A stretch of DNA of 33,720 nt from Mesostigma viride. Its lineage: Eukaryota > Streptophyta > Mesostigmatophyceae > Mesostigmatales > Mesostigmataceae. Location of the stretch: contig RPFO01001466.1 in the NCBI GenBank assembly GCA_009746045.1, positions 1 to 33,720 on the forward strand, in the 5' to 3' direction. The notes under the pieces are model-generated. The model made no database searches, was not told where the DNA came from, and saw only the letters and a list, made by a program, of their open reading frames with translations. The stretch's first letter is position 1, and the number at the start of each line of letters is the position of its first letter. Both the position numbers and the translations under genes were made by a program. Of this stretch, positions 1 to 8,328 are shown piece by piece.

Positions 1-365
1 TTATAATATATTTAAAATATAATTATACTTACAGCTCGAGTGAAATCACTCAAACCAAAGCAAACGCCCAGCTATAAACCTATATACAGAGCCATTTCAA
101 AGCTCTATACTACGATAAGACCAACGCCTAACGGGAGGAACCTAATTATAGCCCTGCTGCACCGCAAAATCAGCCCGCGTACGGCGGAGCATGATGTCAG
201 CCATGGCCCGAGTCAACGCCACTGACAAGCGCTGACGCCAATATGACGTCCAGGTCCGCGCCGACCATGGGGCCCGCTGGCCCTCCAGGTCCAGCCGGTC
301 CTCCCGGAGCCGGCAACACTCCTTGAAGAAGGCGGAGGTCAGCCTGGGGCCCCATGGCCCCAAAC
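1..365 (-). mobile_element. 5'-truncated LINE 3' end, copy 1 of a head-to-tail pair
   Basis: This segment repeats almost the same sequence as 366-720, so two 3' ends of one non-LTR retrotransposon lie head to tail. Read on the minus strand it encodes the last part of the LINE polyprotein (Trp/Arg-rich tail, stop near 142) followed by an AT-rich 3' UTR. A small stem (AGAGC/GCTCT) sits at about 95-117 in the UTR. The copy is truncated at its own 5' end, where CCAAACT meets a TATATATAT tract at about 361-374. A few substitutions and short indels separate it from the second copy, for example ATTATA versus AT before the shared coding end. The left end of the window may cut the copy. Confidence 0.72.
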
Positions 366-1975
366 TATATATATTAAAAATATAATTACTTACAGCAGAG
401 TGAAATCACTCAAACCAAAGCAAACGCCCAGCTATAAACCTATATACAGAGCCATGTCAAAGCTCTATACTACGATAAGACCAATGGAAACGCCTAACGG
501 GAGGAACCTAATAGCCCTGCTGCACCGCAAAATCAGCCCGCGTACGGCGGAGCATGATGTCAGCCATGGCCCGAGTCAGCGCCACCGACAAGCGCTGACG
601 CCAATATGACGTCCAGGTCCGCGCCGACCATGGGGCCCGCTGGCCCTCCAGGTCCAGCCGGTCCTCCCGGAGCCGGCAACACTCCTTGAAGAAGGCGGAG
701 GTCAGGGGCCCCATGGCCCCAAACTCCTCCAGGACAAAGGGCACCACACGATGGTGCCCGACGTCGCCGTAGGCCAGGAGCTTGGCCCGCTCCGCCCGGT
801 CCGCCGTGTAACCTGCCGTGAGGGAGGCCCCAGCCACCTAGCTAAGAGCCAAGGGCCGCGCCACCGAAACGTCAATAAGCAGATGCCGGCCACCCCCCTC
901 AAAGTCCAGCACCACGATGTCAGGCCGGTGGTTGGGGAATAGAAGGCAGCGCCATCCGCATCCTCGGACCGGATGTTCGCGTGGGGGAAAACCGACCGAA
1001 TCATGGCGAGCACCACCGTCAGGAGGACAGTGTGCAAATACAAATACCAATTCTGATTCTGTTGGCCCCCCATGCAGGCAAGGTAGTGAGTCCCCGTGGG
1101 ATCCAGCGGCTGCCCACAGCTACCACAAGGCCGCCCGGCCGGAACAAGAGGCTGCGGGGCAAATAGCTGGTGCCGGAGCGCCACCGAGTAGTGGCTGGGA
1201 GCCAAGGCGAATGGGGGGCCATGGGAAGAGCACAAAGGTACGCCGAGCCCACACTCCGCAAGGAAAGCGAGAACAGCCACGCACGTCCCTGGGCGTTGAG
1301 GTCCGCGAAAAGAGCAATCCAATCAGCCGTGTGCAGAATACCCGCGTAGGTTTTCTGGTGTTTATCGATGACGCGAGCAGGGAATGCGGCGGGAGATTGA
1401 ACGGAGGCGACCGAGGGAGTGCCGCGAGGGAGGTGGCGCTGTACCGCCTGAGCGGCACGGACGGGAGAACAGGCCTGCTGGATCTCAGCATAGGCCTCCT
1501 GGATGGCGGTGACGAAGGGCAAAGGGCTGCTGGGGTCCAGGAGGTCAGGCGCTGCCGTTGCCAAAAGGGGCAGGAGCCGGCAGCTTTCCGCCCACGACTG
1601 AGCGACGGAGCCCAAAAATGCTGCTGGGGCCAGCCGGGCGGCACGAGTTAGACCACAGCCACCCATCCGTGCAGGCAGGGAGGCAATGCGAATAGCATGT
1701 GGCGGGAGGTCGGGGCCCGGGACCAGCTGCGCCAAGGCCGACTGGATGCGTTCGTCGTGGCCCTCAGCGGCCAGCCGGACCTGAGCCGGAAGAGCGCCCC
1801 GGAGCCAGTGAACGACGCGAGGGTGAGCGCAAAACCACAGAAGCAGACCCTTGGTCTGCGAATCATGAAGGCGCGCAATCAAGGGCAGTACCTCAGTGCG
1901 TGCCTCGAGGGCGGCCCGCAGAGCATCGATGACAAACGCGGGGTCGCCAACCGGAACGCCGAGGACATCCAAACT
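366..1975 (-). mobile_element. 5'-truncated LINE with restriction-like endonuclease (copy 2)
   Basis: The body of a non-LTR retrotransposon on the minus strand, about 1.6 kb. Its 3' end is the AT-rich tail at 366-400. Its 5' end stops at CCAAACT (1969-1975) against a 14-nt TATATA tract. Only the C-terminal third of the polyprotein remains: the RT C-terminal region, a CCHC-type finger and a PD-D-type endonuclease. 5' truncation is usual for target-primed insertion. Both LINE copies here abut TA tracts, which suggests insertion into TA repeats. Confidence 0.78.
508..1975 (-). pseudogene. LINE polyprotein C-terminal fragment (RT tail, Zn finger, REL endonuclease)
   Basis: Reading the minus strand downward from 1975, the product begins with an LGVPVGD motif and a block ending ARMGGCGLTRAARLAP, as in the RT tail of REL-type LINEs. 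A finger CGSC...H...C lies at about 1074-1127. An endonuclease-like segment with RPDIVV (about 916-924) and LLIDVSV (about 868-880) follows, with RHDSV upstream. The C-terminal tail ends with a stop at 508-510. The frame shifts near 1210, 1060 and 840, so the copy cannot make one protein. The RT catalytic YxDD region is absent because of the 5' truncation. Domain order matches LINEs that carry a C-terminal restriction-like endonuclease; I cannot assign the exact clade. Confidence 0.75.
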
Positions 1976-1988
1976 ATATATATATATA
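1975..1988. repeat. TA dinucleotide tract at LINE/MITE junction
   Basis: Fourteen nucleotides of alternating TA separate the truncated LINE 5' end from the MITE. The last TA plus the next A form the left copy of the MITE target duplication (TAA, 1987-1989). A similar tract lies at the junction of the two LINE copies near 365-374. Confidence 0.85.
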
Positions 1989-1989
1989 A

Positions 1990-2399
1990 GGCCGGGTCCA
2001 CACGGGCAAAACTCACAGGGAAAACTGGCCGGGGAAAACCTCTCGGCACGGGTCGGCGCGCGGTTACAGATAGTATCAGAGAGGCCAGGGGGCGAAGCGC
2101 CGGAAGTAACCGTGTGCAACCTGTCGTTTCGGGTGGACACGGCTTTTGGACAACGCGCTACTAGAATTTGCATGCGTCAAAACCTCTGTTTCCCGCCCGG
2201 GATTCTCGCATTCCTGCGGGAAAAATTTTGCCCGGCGAGGCAGGAATGCAAAAATCCCGGGCGGGAACCAGACTGGACCGGTTACAGGAGGGTATCAGGT
2301 ACTTGATTCTATTTATAACCACCGTCGGCGCGGGACAGCCCGCGAAATTTTCCCAACCCGGCCAGTTTGCCCGTGAGTTTTGCCCGTGTGGACCCGGCC
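1990..2399. mobile_element. Fold-back MITE with TAA target duplication (PIF/Harbinger-like)
   Basis: A 410-bp element with a perfect 27-bp terminal inverted repeat (1990-2016 and 2373-2399, beginning GGCCGGGTCCACACGGG). The repeat continues with a few mismatches to about 43 bp. It is flanked by direct TAA at 1987-1989 and 2400-2402. A second inverted repeat of about 26 bp lies inside (about 2190-2216 and 2241-2267), so the whole element can fold back. There is no transposase frame. A 3-bp TWA duplication is typical of PIF/Harbinger elements; the family assignment rests on that and on the G/C-rich termini. Confidence 0.8.
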
Positions 2400-2402
2400 T
2401 AA

Positions 2403-3188
2403 GTCCTTCTTGTCCTTCCTGTCTTACCCACGCGCGTAGAAACGGGGTTTCTGTTTTCTGTCGTGCTCTGTATTCATGTTTGTGCTTGTTGGGGAATGGG
2501 TCGCCCCGGAGGCACTGAGGCAGACCTTCGTGAGCTGTGGGCGGACCCCCGGAGGGCAACACTGCTTACAGCTCGAGGGTAGTTACCGGCTGGCCGTTGC
2601 CTCACTGTGTGTGTGTGTTGCCGGTAGCTGTACCTCAACGTTTTTCGTACTGTCTGTGAACGTCCTGTTTCTGCCTTGTGTTTCTCTCTCGCTGTGAGCA
2701 CGTCACCTGCACGTAGAGGTATCCTGGGTGGGCTTTCCTCCTTTCTTTCCACTCCCTGCATTTCATGCTTCAATACTGTGTGATATTGCTTTATACCTAA
2801 TCTGTAATTCATGGGAACCTCTCGCAATAGACGTAATAATGACGGAGGTTATATCGTATTCGTCACAGAGGCAGATTAGTCTATTACGGATAATATACCC
2901 CTCCCATAATAAGGGCTGCACCAGACTAGGTATCTCACACAGCTACCTGCACATGATGTGTTGCGAGCACTCGAGCAGCTCCACCTGGGCACCTCCTTTA
3001 GGTCATAAGCACTACATATTGTTTGATACAGCAGCTATACAGCACTACTGTTAATAGCTAATAGTTAAAATCAGTAAATTATAAGTACTACTATTAAAGT
3101 ATATATACATTACGCGGTTGTCCTCTCTCTCTCTCACTGGGGAGGTGTTACTTGCAGTGTACGGTGTTGGTACGGTACAACGGCCTAA
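2403..3188. other. Unassigned sequence
   Basis: No recognisable protein, RNA gene or repeat. It holds short GT and CT microsatellites (2608-2620, 3121-3136) and only short unsupported frames. A TTGCAG at about 3153 could be a splice acceptor ahead of the ORF at 3189, but nothing else supports an intron. Confidence 0.4.
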
Positions 3189-3464
3189 ATGCCCCGAAGG
3201 CATAGGAGGCGAGGTACAGGTACTGCACAGTCCCCGGAGGACAATAGCAAGGAAGAACAGGAAATAGCTAGCACGTCTAGTCGGAGTTCCAGTGGGTCCC
3301 GGAGATCCGAGGCAGCCGCTAGGGTTACCGCACAACGGCAGACGACCCGTGATCCGCAGCTAGAACGAGCTGCCCTAGAGGTTGATCAGCAACAACAGCC
3401 GCCGCAGCGGCAGCATCATTACCACCACCAGCAGCAGCAGCAGCAGTTACAGCAGGAGCAGTAA
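3189..3464 (+). pseudogene. Truncated polyQ-rich ORF cut by an LTR
   Basis: A 91-codon frame opens with an Arg-rich start (MPRRHRRRG). It runs through a Ser/Glu-rich stretch with SSRSSSGSRRSE and ends in Gln/His-rich repeats encoded by CAG/CAA runs (about 3388-3460). Its stop, TAA, lies inside the first bases of LTR copy A (AGTAAGCA, from 3460), so the original frame was probably longer and was interrupted by that insertion. The basic, low-complexity composition would suit a nuclear protein, but there is no domain to name. It may be a host gene fragment or part of another element. Confidence 0.35.
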
Positions 3465-4111
3465 GCATTTTGGGCAACCAATATGCTAAGTGGATGCAGT
3501 TTGGAAAGACCTTTCCAACGCCGTGCTGACCGCCTGAAACAGACAAGGGACGAGAAAGATATGAGGTCCCGAAGTCCTAGCCGTCCGTGGCCGACTACTG
3601 TAGGGTGCAGTCCTCTGGTATAGTGGACAGGACACGTGGCAGGACGTGCCTTCACAGGCTTAGCCTGACTATCACGTGACTGTGGTCCACGTAGACCAGG
3701 AGGAGCAGCAGCCTGTGACTGGTGGAATACTGGAGCTGGCACAGGACTGCAAGGATACTAGGCCTTGCAGGCTTGTGACAGGTCCTGTACTTCCTAGGTT
3801 GCAGAGTCTAGGCAAATCCAGTTCGTCCTGGCTCTGCACTGATGCCAGTGGACGTTGAGGATTTGCTTGCACGCCTGCACGTGCCTCGTCACGCCGATGG
3901 GAACGAGGAACAACGCAAAGGATATAGCTTGGTCATGGGGATGACCAGCTATCTTGGCAAGCACGAACCGAGGCTCCCACATTGGACGTGGAAACGCTCA
4001 CCGTGGTCGTGGCTTGGTGCACGGGTTTAAAGGTTGCTGTCTTGCAACTTTGGCTCATCCCGTTGTGCGCGTGAAAGACCAGGAGCTCACGCTCTGGCTT
4101 GGTTGCTAACT
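3460..4111 (+). mobile_element. LTR copy A of the AGTTAGCA-type LTR retrotransposon
   Basis: 652 bp homologous to the two LTRs at 7648-8296 and 17860-18506. It begins AGTAAGCA (the other copies begin AGTTAGCA) and ends TTGCTAACT. Homology continues past the LTR into the leader and ORF1, so this is a 5' LTR of a truncated element and not a solo LTR. It is more diverged from the other two LTRs than they are from each other. No right end or target duplication remains, because a minisatellite replaces the downstream part. Confidence 0.88.
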
Positions 4112-4141
4112 CGTATTATTGCATTCCTGTTGCGAGGTTTC

Positions 4142-4615
4142 ATGTCTGCCGAAGCTCGGGTTGAAACACCTGAGTCGTCTTCTCCCAGGCGCGAAGCTGC
4201 ACCAGAGCCGCCGGCGAGCGAGAACTCTTTCTATCTCTATACTCATCGATCCAACGCCTCCACCTTCGTGCAAGCGGCCTACGTTGCGCGGAGCCTTGCT
4301 GAGGGCGGTTGGGTGGCTGTGTTTGGCAACGCAGCAGGGCCGTCGGCGAACGACCCCGTGGTGATGAGGATCCGGGCGACGACGTCGCCAGGAGAAACAG
4401 GGAGAGTGTGCACGGAGCGTCTCGTGGCCATACGAGACGAGATAGCTTCATTGATTTATAGTCTAGAAGTTGCGTACCAGGGCGGGCACGTGACCATCCA
4501 GGCGCTCGACTTGGCGCGAGAGAGGCTGGGTCAGCTGGTGGCCATCTGCTTAGGTGGTACCAGGTTATATAGTATAAAAACATGTGGGGGGGTACGTGCT
4601 GGCATGAATAAATAA
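4142..4615 (+). pseudogene. ORF1 fragment of the LTR element (copy A)
   Basis: The ATG lies 30 nt after the LTR end. About 141 codons (to about 4566) align with the first part of ORF1 at 8329-9480, including the shared run NASTFVQAAYVAR and the segment GNAAGPSANDPVVMRIRATT. In the region from STFVQ to the break I count about 30 synonymous codon changes against 7 amino-acid changes, a pattern of purifying selection. The frame then runs into the minisatellite and stops at 4615. The protein family is not recognised. Confidence 0.75.
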
Positions 4616-5046
4616 ATGTGGGGGGTGATGCTACGTATAAATACATGTGGGGGGGTGCTGCTACGTAGAAATACATGTGGGGGGTGCTGCTACGTATAAA
4701 TACATGTGGGGGGTGATGCTACGTATAAATACATGTGGGGGGGTGATGCTACGTATAAATACATGTGGGGGGGGTGATGGCATGAATAATAAATGTGGGG
4801 GGGTGCTGCTACGGATAAATAAATGTGGGGGGGTGCTGCTACGTATCAATACATGTGGGGGGGTGATGCTACGTATAAATACATGTGGGGGGGTGATGCT
4901 ACGTATCAATACATGTGGGGGGTGATGCTACGTATCAATACATGTGGGGGGTGATGCTACGTATAAGTACATGTGGGGGGGGTGATGGCATGAATAATAA
5001 TAAATGTTGGGGGTGATGCTACGTATAAATAAATGTGTGTGTGTGT
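4581..5046 (+). repeat. G-rich minisatellite, about 29-33 bp unit, about 16 copies
   Basis: Tandem units of the form CATGTGGGGGG-TGATGCTACG-TATAAATA repeat from 4581. Each contains a run of 5-8 G. A variant unit containing GGCATGAATA recurs at 4601, 4779 and 4987, which gives a higher-order period of about 180-210 bp. The array ends in a GT run and a 19-G homopolymer. Frames open through the array on both strands are by-products of the repeat. It sits exactly where copy A of the LTR element breaks off. Confidence 0.93.
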
Positions 5047-5065
5047 GGGGGGGGGGGGGGGGGGG
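5047..5065 (+). repeat. Poly(G) run of 19
   Basis: An uninterrupted run of 19 G follows a short GT repeat at the end of the minisatellite. Its length is the kind of figure that sequencing often gets wrong. Confidence 0.85.
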
Positions 5066-5601
5066 TGCTGCAACGAGTTAACGTAAAGAATTTACGTTAG
5101 ATGGATAGAGATTGTTGCGCTCTTTCCAACGGCACCTTGAACGCCTCATTTGGTTACGGGACGTAAAAGTTATGACGTTCCTAGGCTGTGCCGACAGTGA
5201 CCGGCGCGCCAATGTGGGCGCGTACGGACACAGGATGTACAAGTGTCACTTTGATAGTCCGCAGGACGTTGACAGGACTTGTACAGGACTTGATAGTCAA
5301 TTGATAGGTAAGCGTGCTGTAGCGCGCCAGGACCTATGAGACAGTTGATGCTGAGTAATGTACGGATAATAGGTCCACAGGACTAGCCGTATGGACAATT
5401 GATAGATCTGCGCGCCAAAGGCGTGCCAGAGTCTGTGTAATCAATTGATTGACAGTTCAGCTGTGACAGAGCAGCTGAATACTTGGACGCGTCCCTAGCA
5501 AGTTATATGAGTGACTTGTTAGCTCTAGGACGCTAGCTCTTGCGTGCACGCTCTCTTGGCACTGCGACCCTGTCGTCTGTGCTACGTGCAGTCTTGGAAT
5601 C
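5066..5601. other. Unassigned sequence between minisatellite and solo LTR
   Basis: No gene or element found. A short palindrome TAACGTAAAGAATTTACGTTA lies at about 5079-5099. The repeated phrases CAGGACTTG and CAATTGAT occur at 5260-5460. It could be the upstream part of a longer LTR related to the next feature, but it has no match in the chromovirus LTRs. Confidence 0.35.
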
Positions 5602-6113
5602 TGTTACTGTTACGGACGTAAATTAGGTCCTTCGCCCCAGCAGTCGTTCCTGGGTTTACGTTTAGCTTGTACTGTTGGACACTGTTGTCCCGGTACCGTG
5701 GTGCAATTGGCGCCGCGCCGCGTACTTCAGTAGTGGTCCTTATCCTTCGTGTAGAATGTAGTGGACCAGCATGAATCTGTGTATCTGTCGGCGAGGGTCA
5801 TGTCGGCCCGAGCATGCTAGACCGTTGGTGATCATTTATGCACGTCCTACCCCTCGTGTGGGCACTCGGCGTGTGTTAATGAATTGACACATATATAGCT
5901 AGGGTCATGGCAGTGTAGTAGTGTTTCCTTTGTTATCCTGGAGTAAACGGGTTTCGGTTGAATGGCCTATGGCATATTATAGTCGTACTTATGTTAATGC
6001 ATTGAGATCCAGCTCGTCACGTTCGTCTTTCGCACAACTTAGGCGGCCTCACTAACTTAGGTAGTATTAGACGGGGGTTAGGTAGAGGCGGATAAGAGAG
6101 CAGAGTCGTAACA
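5602..6113 (+). mobile_element. Diverged solo LTR related to the chromovirus LTRs
   Basis: From TGTTAC (5602) to GTAACA (6113) this segment aligns with the LTRs at 30827-31397 and 19754-20321. Landmarks are TACGGACGTAAATTAGGTCC, GGCGCCGCGCCGCGTAC, GGAGTAAACGGGTTT and GGCCTATGGC in the same order. It is clearly more diverged than the two LTRs of the palindrome are from each other. No 5-bp target duplication is visible and no internal region follows, so it is an old solo or truncated LTR. Confidence 0.8.
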
Positions 6114-6892
6114 GTGCGGTGAGCTGGTGACTGCCCAAGTTCTGTCAACGCGTCCTGTCGACGCGTGCGATGACACAGCACAGAGTCAAGGAGTTTCCGG
6201 GGAAATGCCAAGATCCTGTTTTTGTCAGTCGTACCATCTTGGCCGCAGAGTCAGGAGTTTTGCGCCAAGATCCATCGTCCTGTTAGTAGAAGCAAAAGGA
6301 AATCGTTCAGGTGCACCCGCACTTCACGCACCCCTCAAATAATTGCCGGCTTCGCCCTTTCTTCGAACCTTGGTTGTTCTGAAAATGGGCTCCGCCGACG
6401 AAACTTTTAACGTACAACGCACGTTACTGGATACTCACAACAACTAGGGACGGCAGCAGGCAGAAAGCGCAAGTTGCCACGGCACCAGGCAGTTGAGAGC
6501 CTGCATAGCCACAGAGAGCCACCTGACTGCAGCACACTGCACTAGTGCACCCATGACCCACCCCGCCACCCTATCTGTTTTGGCGGGAAGCCTGTGGGCT
6601 GGCGCCTCTGACACTGCCAACTGACCGTGGCGTACTACCAACTACCGTGCGCTCTCAGCACGGCCAACCCGTGGCTTATCAACAACAACAGTGTAGCACC
6701 AGCACCGCCAGTTAACGCCAAGCGCATTGGCGTGTTCCTGATTTGGCATATTCTACGATTCCAGCGGCACCGGAACGAGTTCATTCCGACAAGTATCAAG
6801 AAAGTTATGGCGTTCCGACTTCCCGGTCGCGCGCGAGCGCGAGCCGGCTGTTCTTCTAAGTCGTGCGTGAATATTTGCCGACGGCATATGGG
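6114..6892. other. Unassigned sequence left of the palindrome
   Basis: No gene, RNA or element recognised. The frames present are short and lack motifs. The inverted homology to the right side of the window begins only at about 6893. Confidence 0.4.
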
Positions 6893-7647
6893 TGTCGCGT
6901 TCGCGTGCCATATCATCCTGGACTGGTAATTGCCGCTACTTGGAATGCATCCACTATCAGCAGTAATCATGTGTGTGATATGCCACCTCCCCCGCCCTAA
7001 AATGAGAATGTAAGGTGCGGTCCTTTACGGCACCGCCACCTTCATGACAGGCAATCCGGCCCAATCAGCCCATTCTTGAGACAATGCTTTATCATCAAAG
7101 CAACCAAAAGACCTTTCAATTCCAATGAGATACACGACGAATTACAAAGACTGTCGAGTTGTAATGTTGTAGTTATAAGAGCAGCTGTGAGGCCCCTTGG
7201 GTGACGCCACTGCAGGCCCCTTGTGGCGGCAGTGCGTGTGTTCCCGACCTAGTTCCTACTGGCATGCATGGCAACGACGACCAGGGTGCCCGAAGGCCCT
7301 GTCCCTTGTCTCGTTCTCAGTCTTACACACATTCTTAACAAAACCAGTACATTGTCGTATCCGTCAGTCCATCCTCATGGCAACTGACTGCATGCAACCA
7401 CTCACGGGGCTGCTCCGGGCTGCTCGAACTATTTCACCCCATGAAGACAACAAACCAGTTGTGAGGGAGAGTAACGGACGAACAACGACCACCATGGTTC
7501 GTTGCTCATCCTTCTATACTGCTCAAAGATCAAGCCTGGCGGCTGGCGCCACTAGCGCCACTTTAGACATCAGCCAATCATAACATTGTCTAATTTCCGA
7601 CAAGCTAAACTTCAAGATTTATCTGTCCATAGCGAACACAAATATAC
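6893..7647. repeat. Outer left segment of the large palindrome
   Basis: This stretch is the reverse complement of 32122-32866, with scattered substitutions and short indels. Examples are the blocks CGTGCCATATCATCCTGGAC, CTTGGGTGACGCCACTGCAG and CATAACATTGTCTAATTTCC. It ends with TATAC (7643-7647), the left copy of the target duplication of the LTR retrotransposon. Homology beyond 6893 is lost on both sides. No coding sequence is supported here. Confidence 0.88.
7643..7647 (+). repeat. Target site duplication TATAC (left)
   Basis: TATAC directly precedes the LTR start AGTTAGCA. The same five bases follow the 3' LTR at 18507-18511. The right arm of the palindrome has one copy at 32122-32126 (as GTATA on plus) in an uninterrupted context. 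Confidence 0.93.
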
Positions 7648-8296
7648 AGTTAGCACTTTGGGCAACCAATATGCTAAGTGGATGCAGTTTGGAAAGACCT
7701 TTCCAACGCCGTGCTGACCGCCTGAAACAGACAAGGGACGAGAAAGATATGAGGTCCCGAAGTCCTAGCCGTCCGGGGCCGACTTAAGGGTGCAGTCCTC
7801 TGGTATAGTGGGCAGGACACGTGGCAGGCCGTGCCTGCACAGGCTTAGCCTGACTATCACGTGACTGTGGTCCACGTAGACCAGGAGGAGCAGCAGCCTG
7901 TGACTGGTGGGGTACTGGAGCTGGCACAGGACTGCAAGGATACTAGACCTTGCAGGCTTGTGACAGGTCCTGTACTTCCTAGGTTGCAGAGTCTAGGCAA
8001 ATCCAGCTCGTCCTGGCTCTGCACTGATGCCAGTGGACGTTGGGGATTTGCTTGCACGCCTGCACGTGCCTCGTCACGCCGATGGGAACGAGGAACAACG
8101 CAAAGGATATAGCTTGGTCATGGGGGATGACCAGCTATCTTGGCAAGCACGAACCGTGGGCGCCCACATTGGACGTGGAAGTGACCACCGTGGTCGTGAC
8201 TTGGTGCACGGGTTAAAAGGTTGCTGCCTGCAACTTTGGCTCATCCCGTTGTGCGTGAAAGACTAGGAGCTCACGCTCTGGGCTTTGTTGCTAACT
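7648..8296 (+). mobile_element. 5' LTR
   Basis: 649 bp, AGTTAGCA at the start and TGCTAACT at the end. It is nearly identical to 17860-18506; I noticed CACTTT/CATTTT, a 2-base indel near 7786, GCCCACATT/GCCCTCATT and GACTAGG/GACCAGG. The ends are not the usual TG...CA. An 83-codon frame at 7861-8112 is open in both complete LTRs and broken in copy A. Confidence 0.94.
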
Positions 8297-8328
8297 CGTA
8301 TTATTCCATTTCCTGTTGCAAGGTTTTC

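Noticed and set aside
917-1651. 244-codon plus-strand ORF opposite the LINE
   Set aside because: Antisense shadow of the LINE polyprotein, whose conserved motifs lie on minus.
4647-4925. Open frames on both strands through the minisatellite (repeating INTCGGVMLR)
   Set aside because: They exist only because the tandem unit lacks stops; there is no start context or independent support.
4581-5046. CRISPR array
   Set aside because: Units are contiguous with no unique spacers, in a eukaryotic retroelement context with no cas genes.
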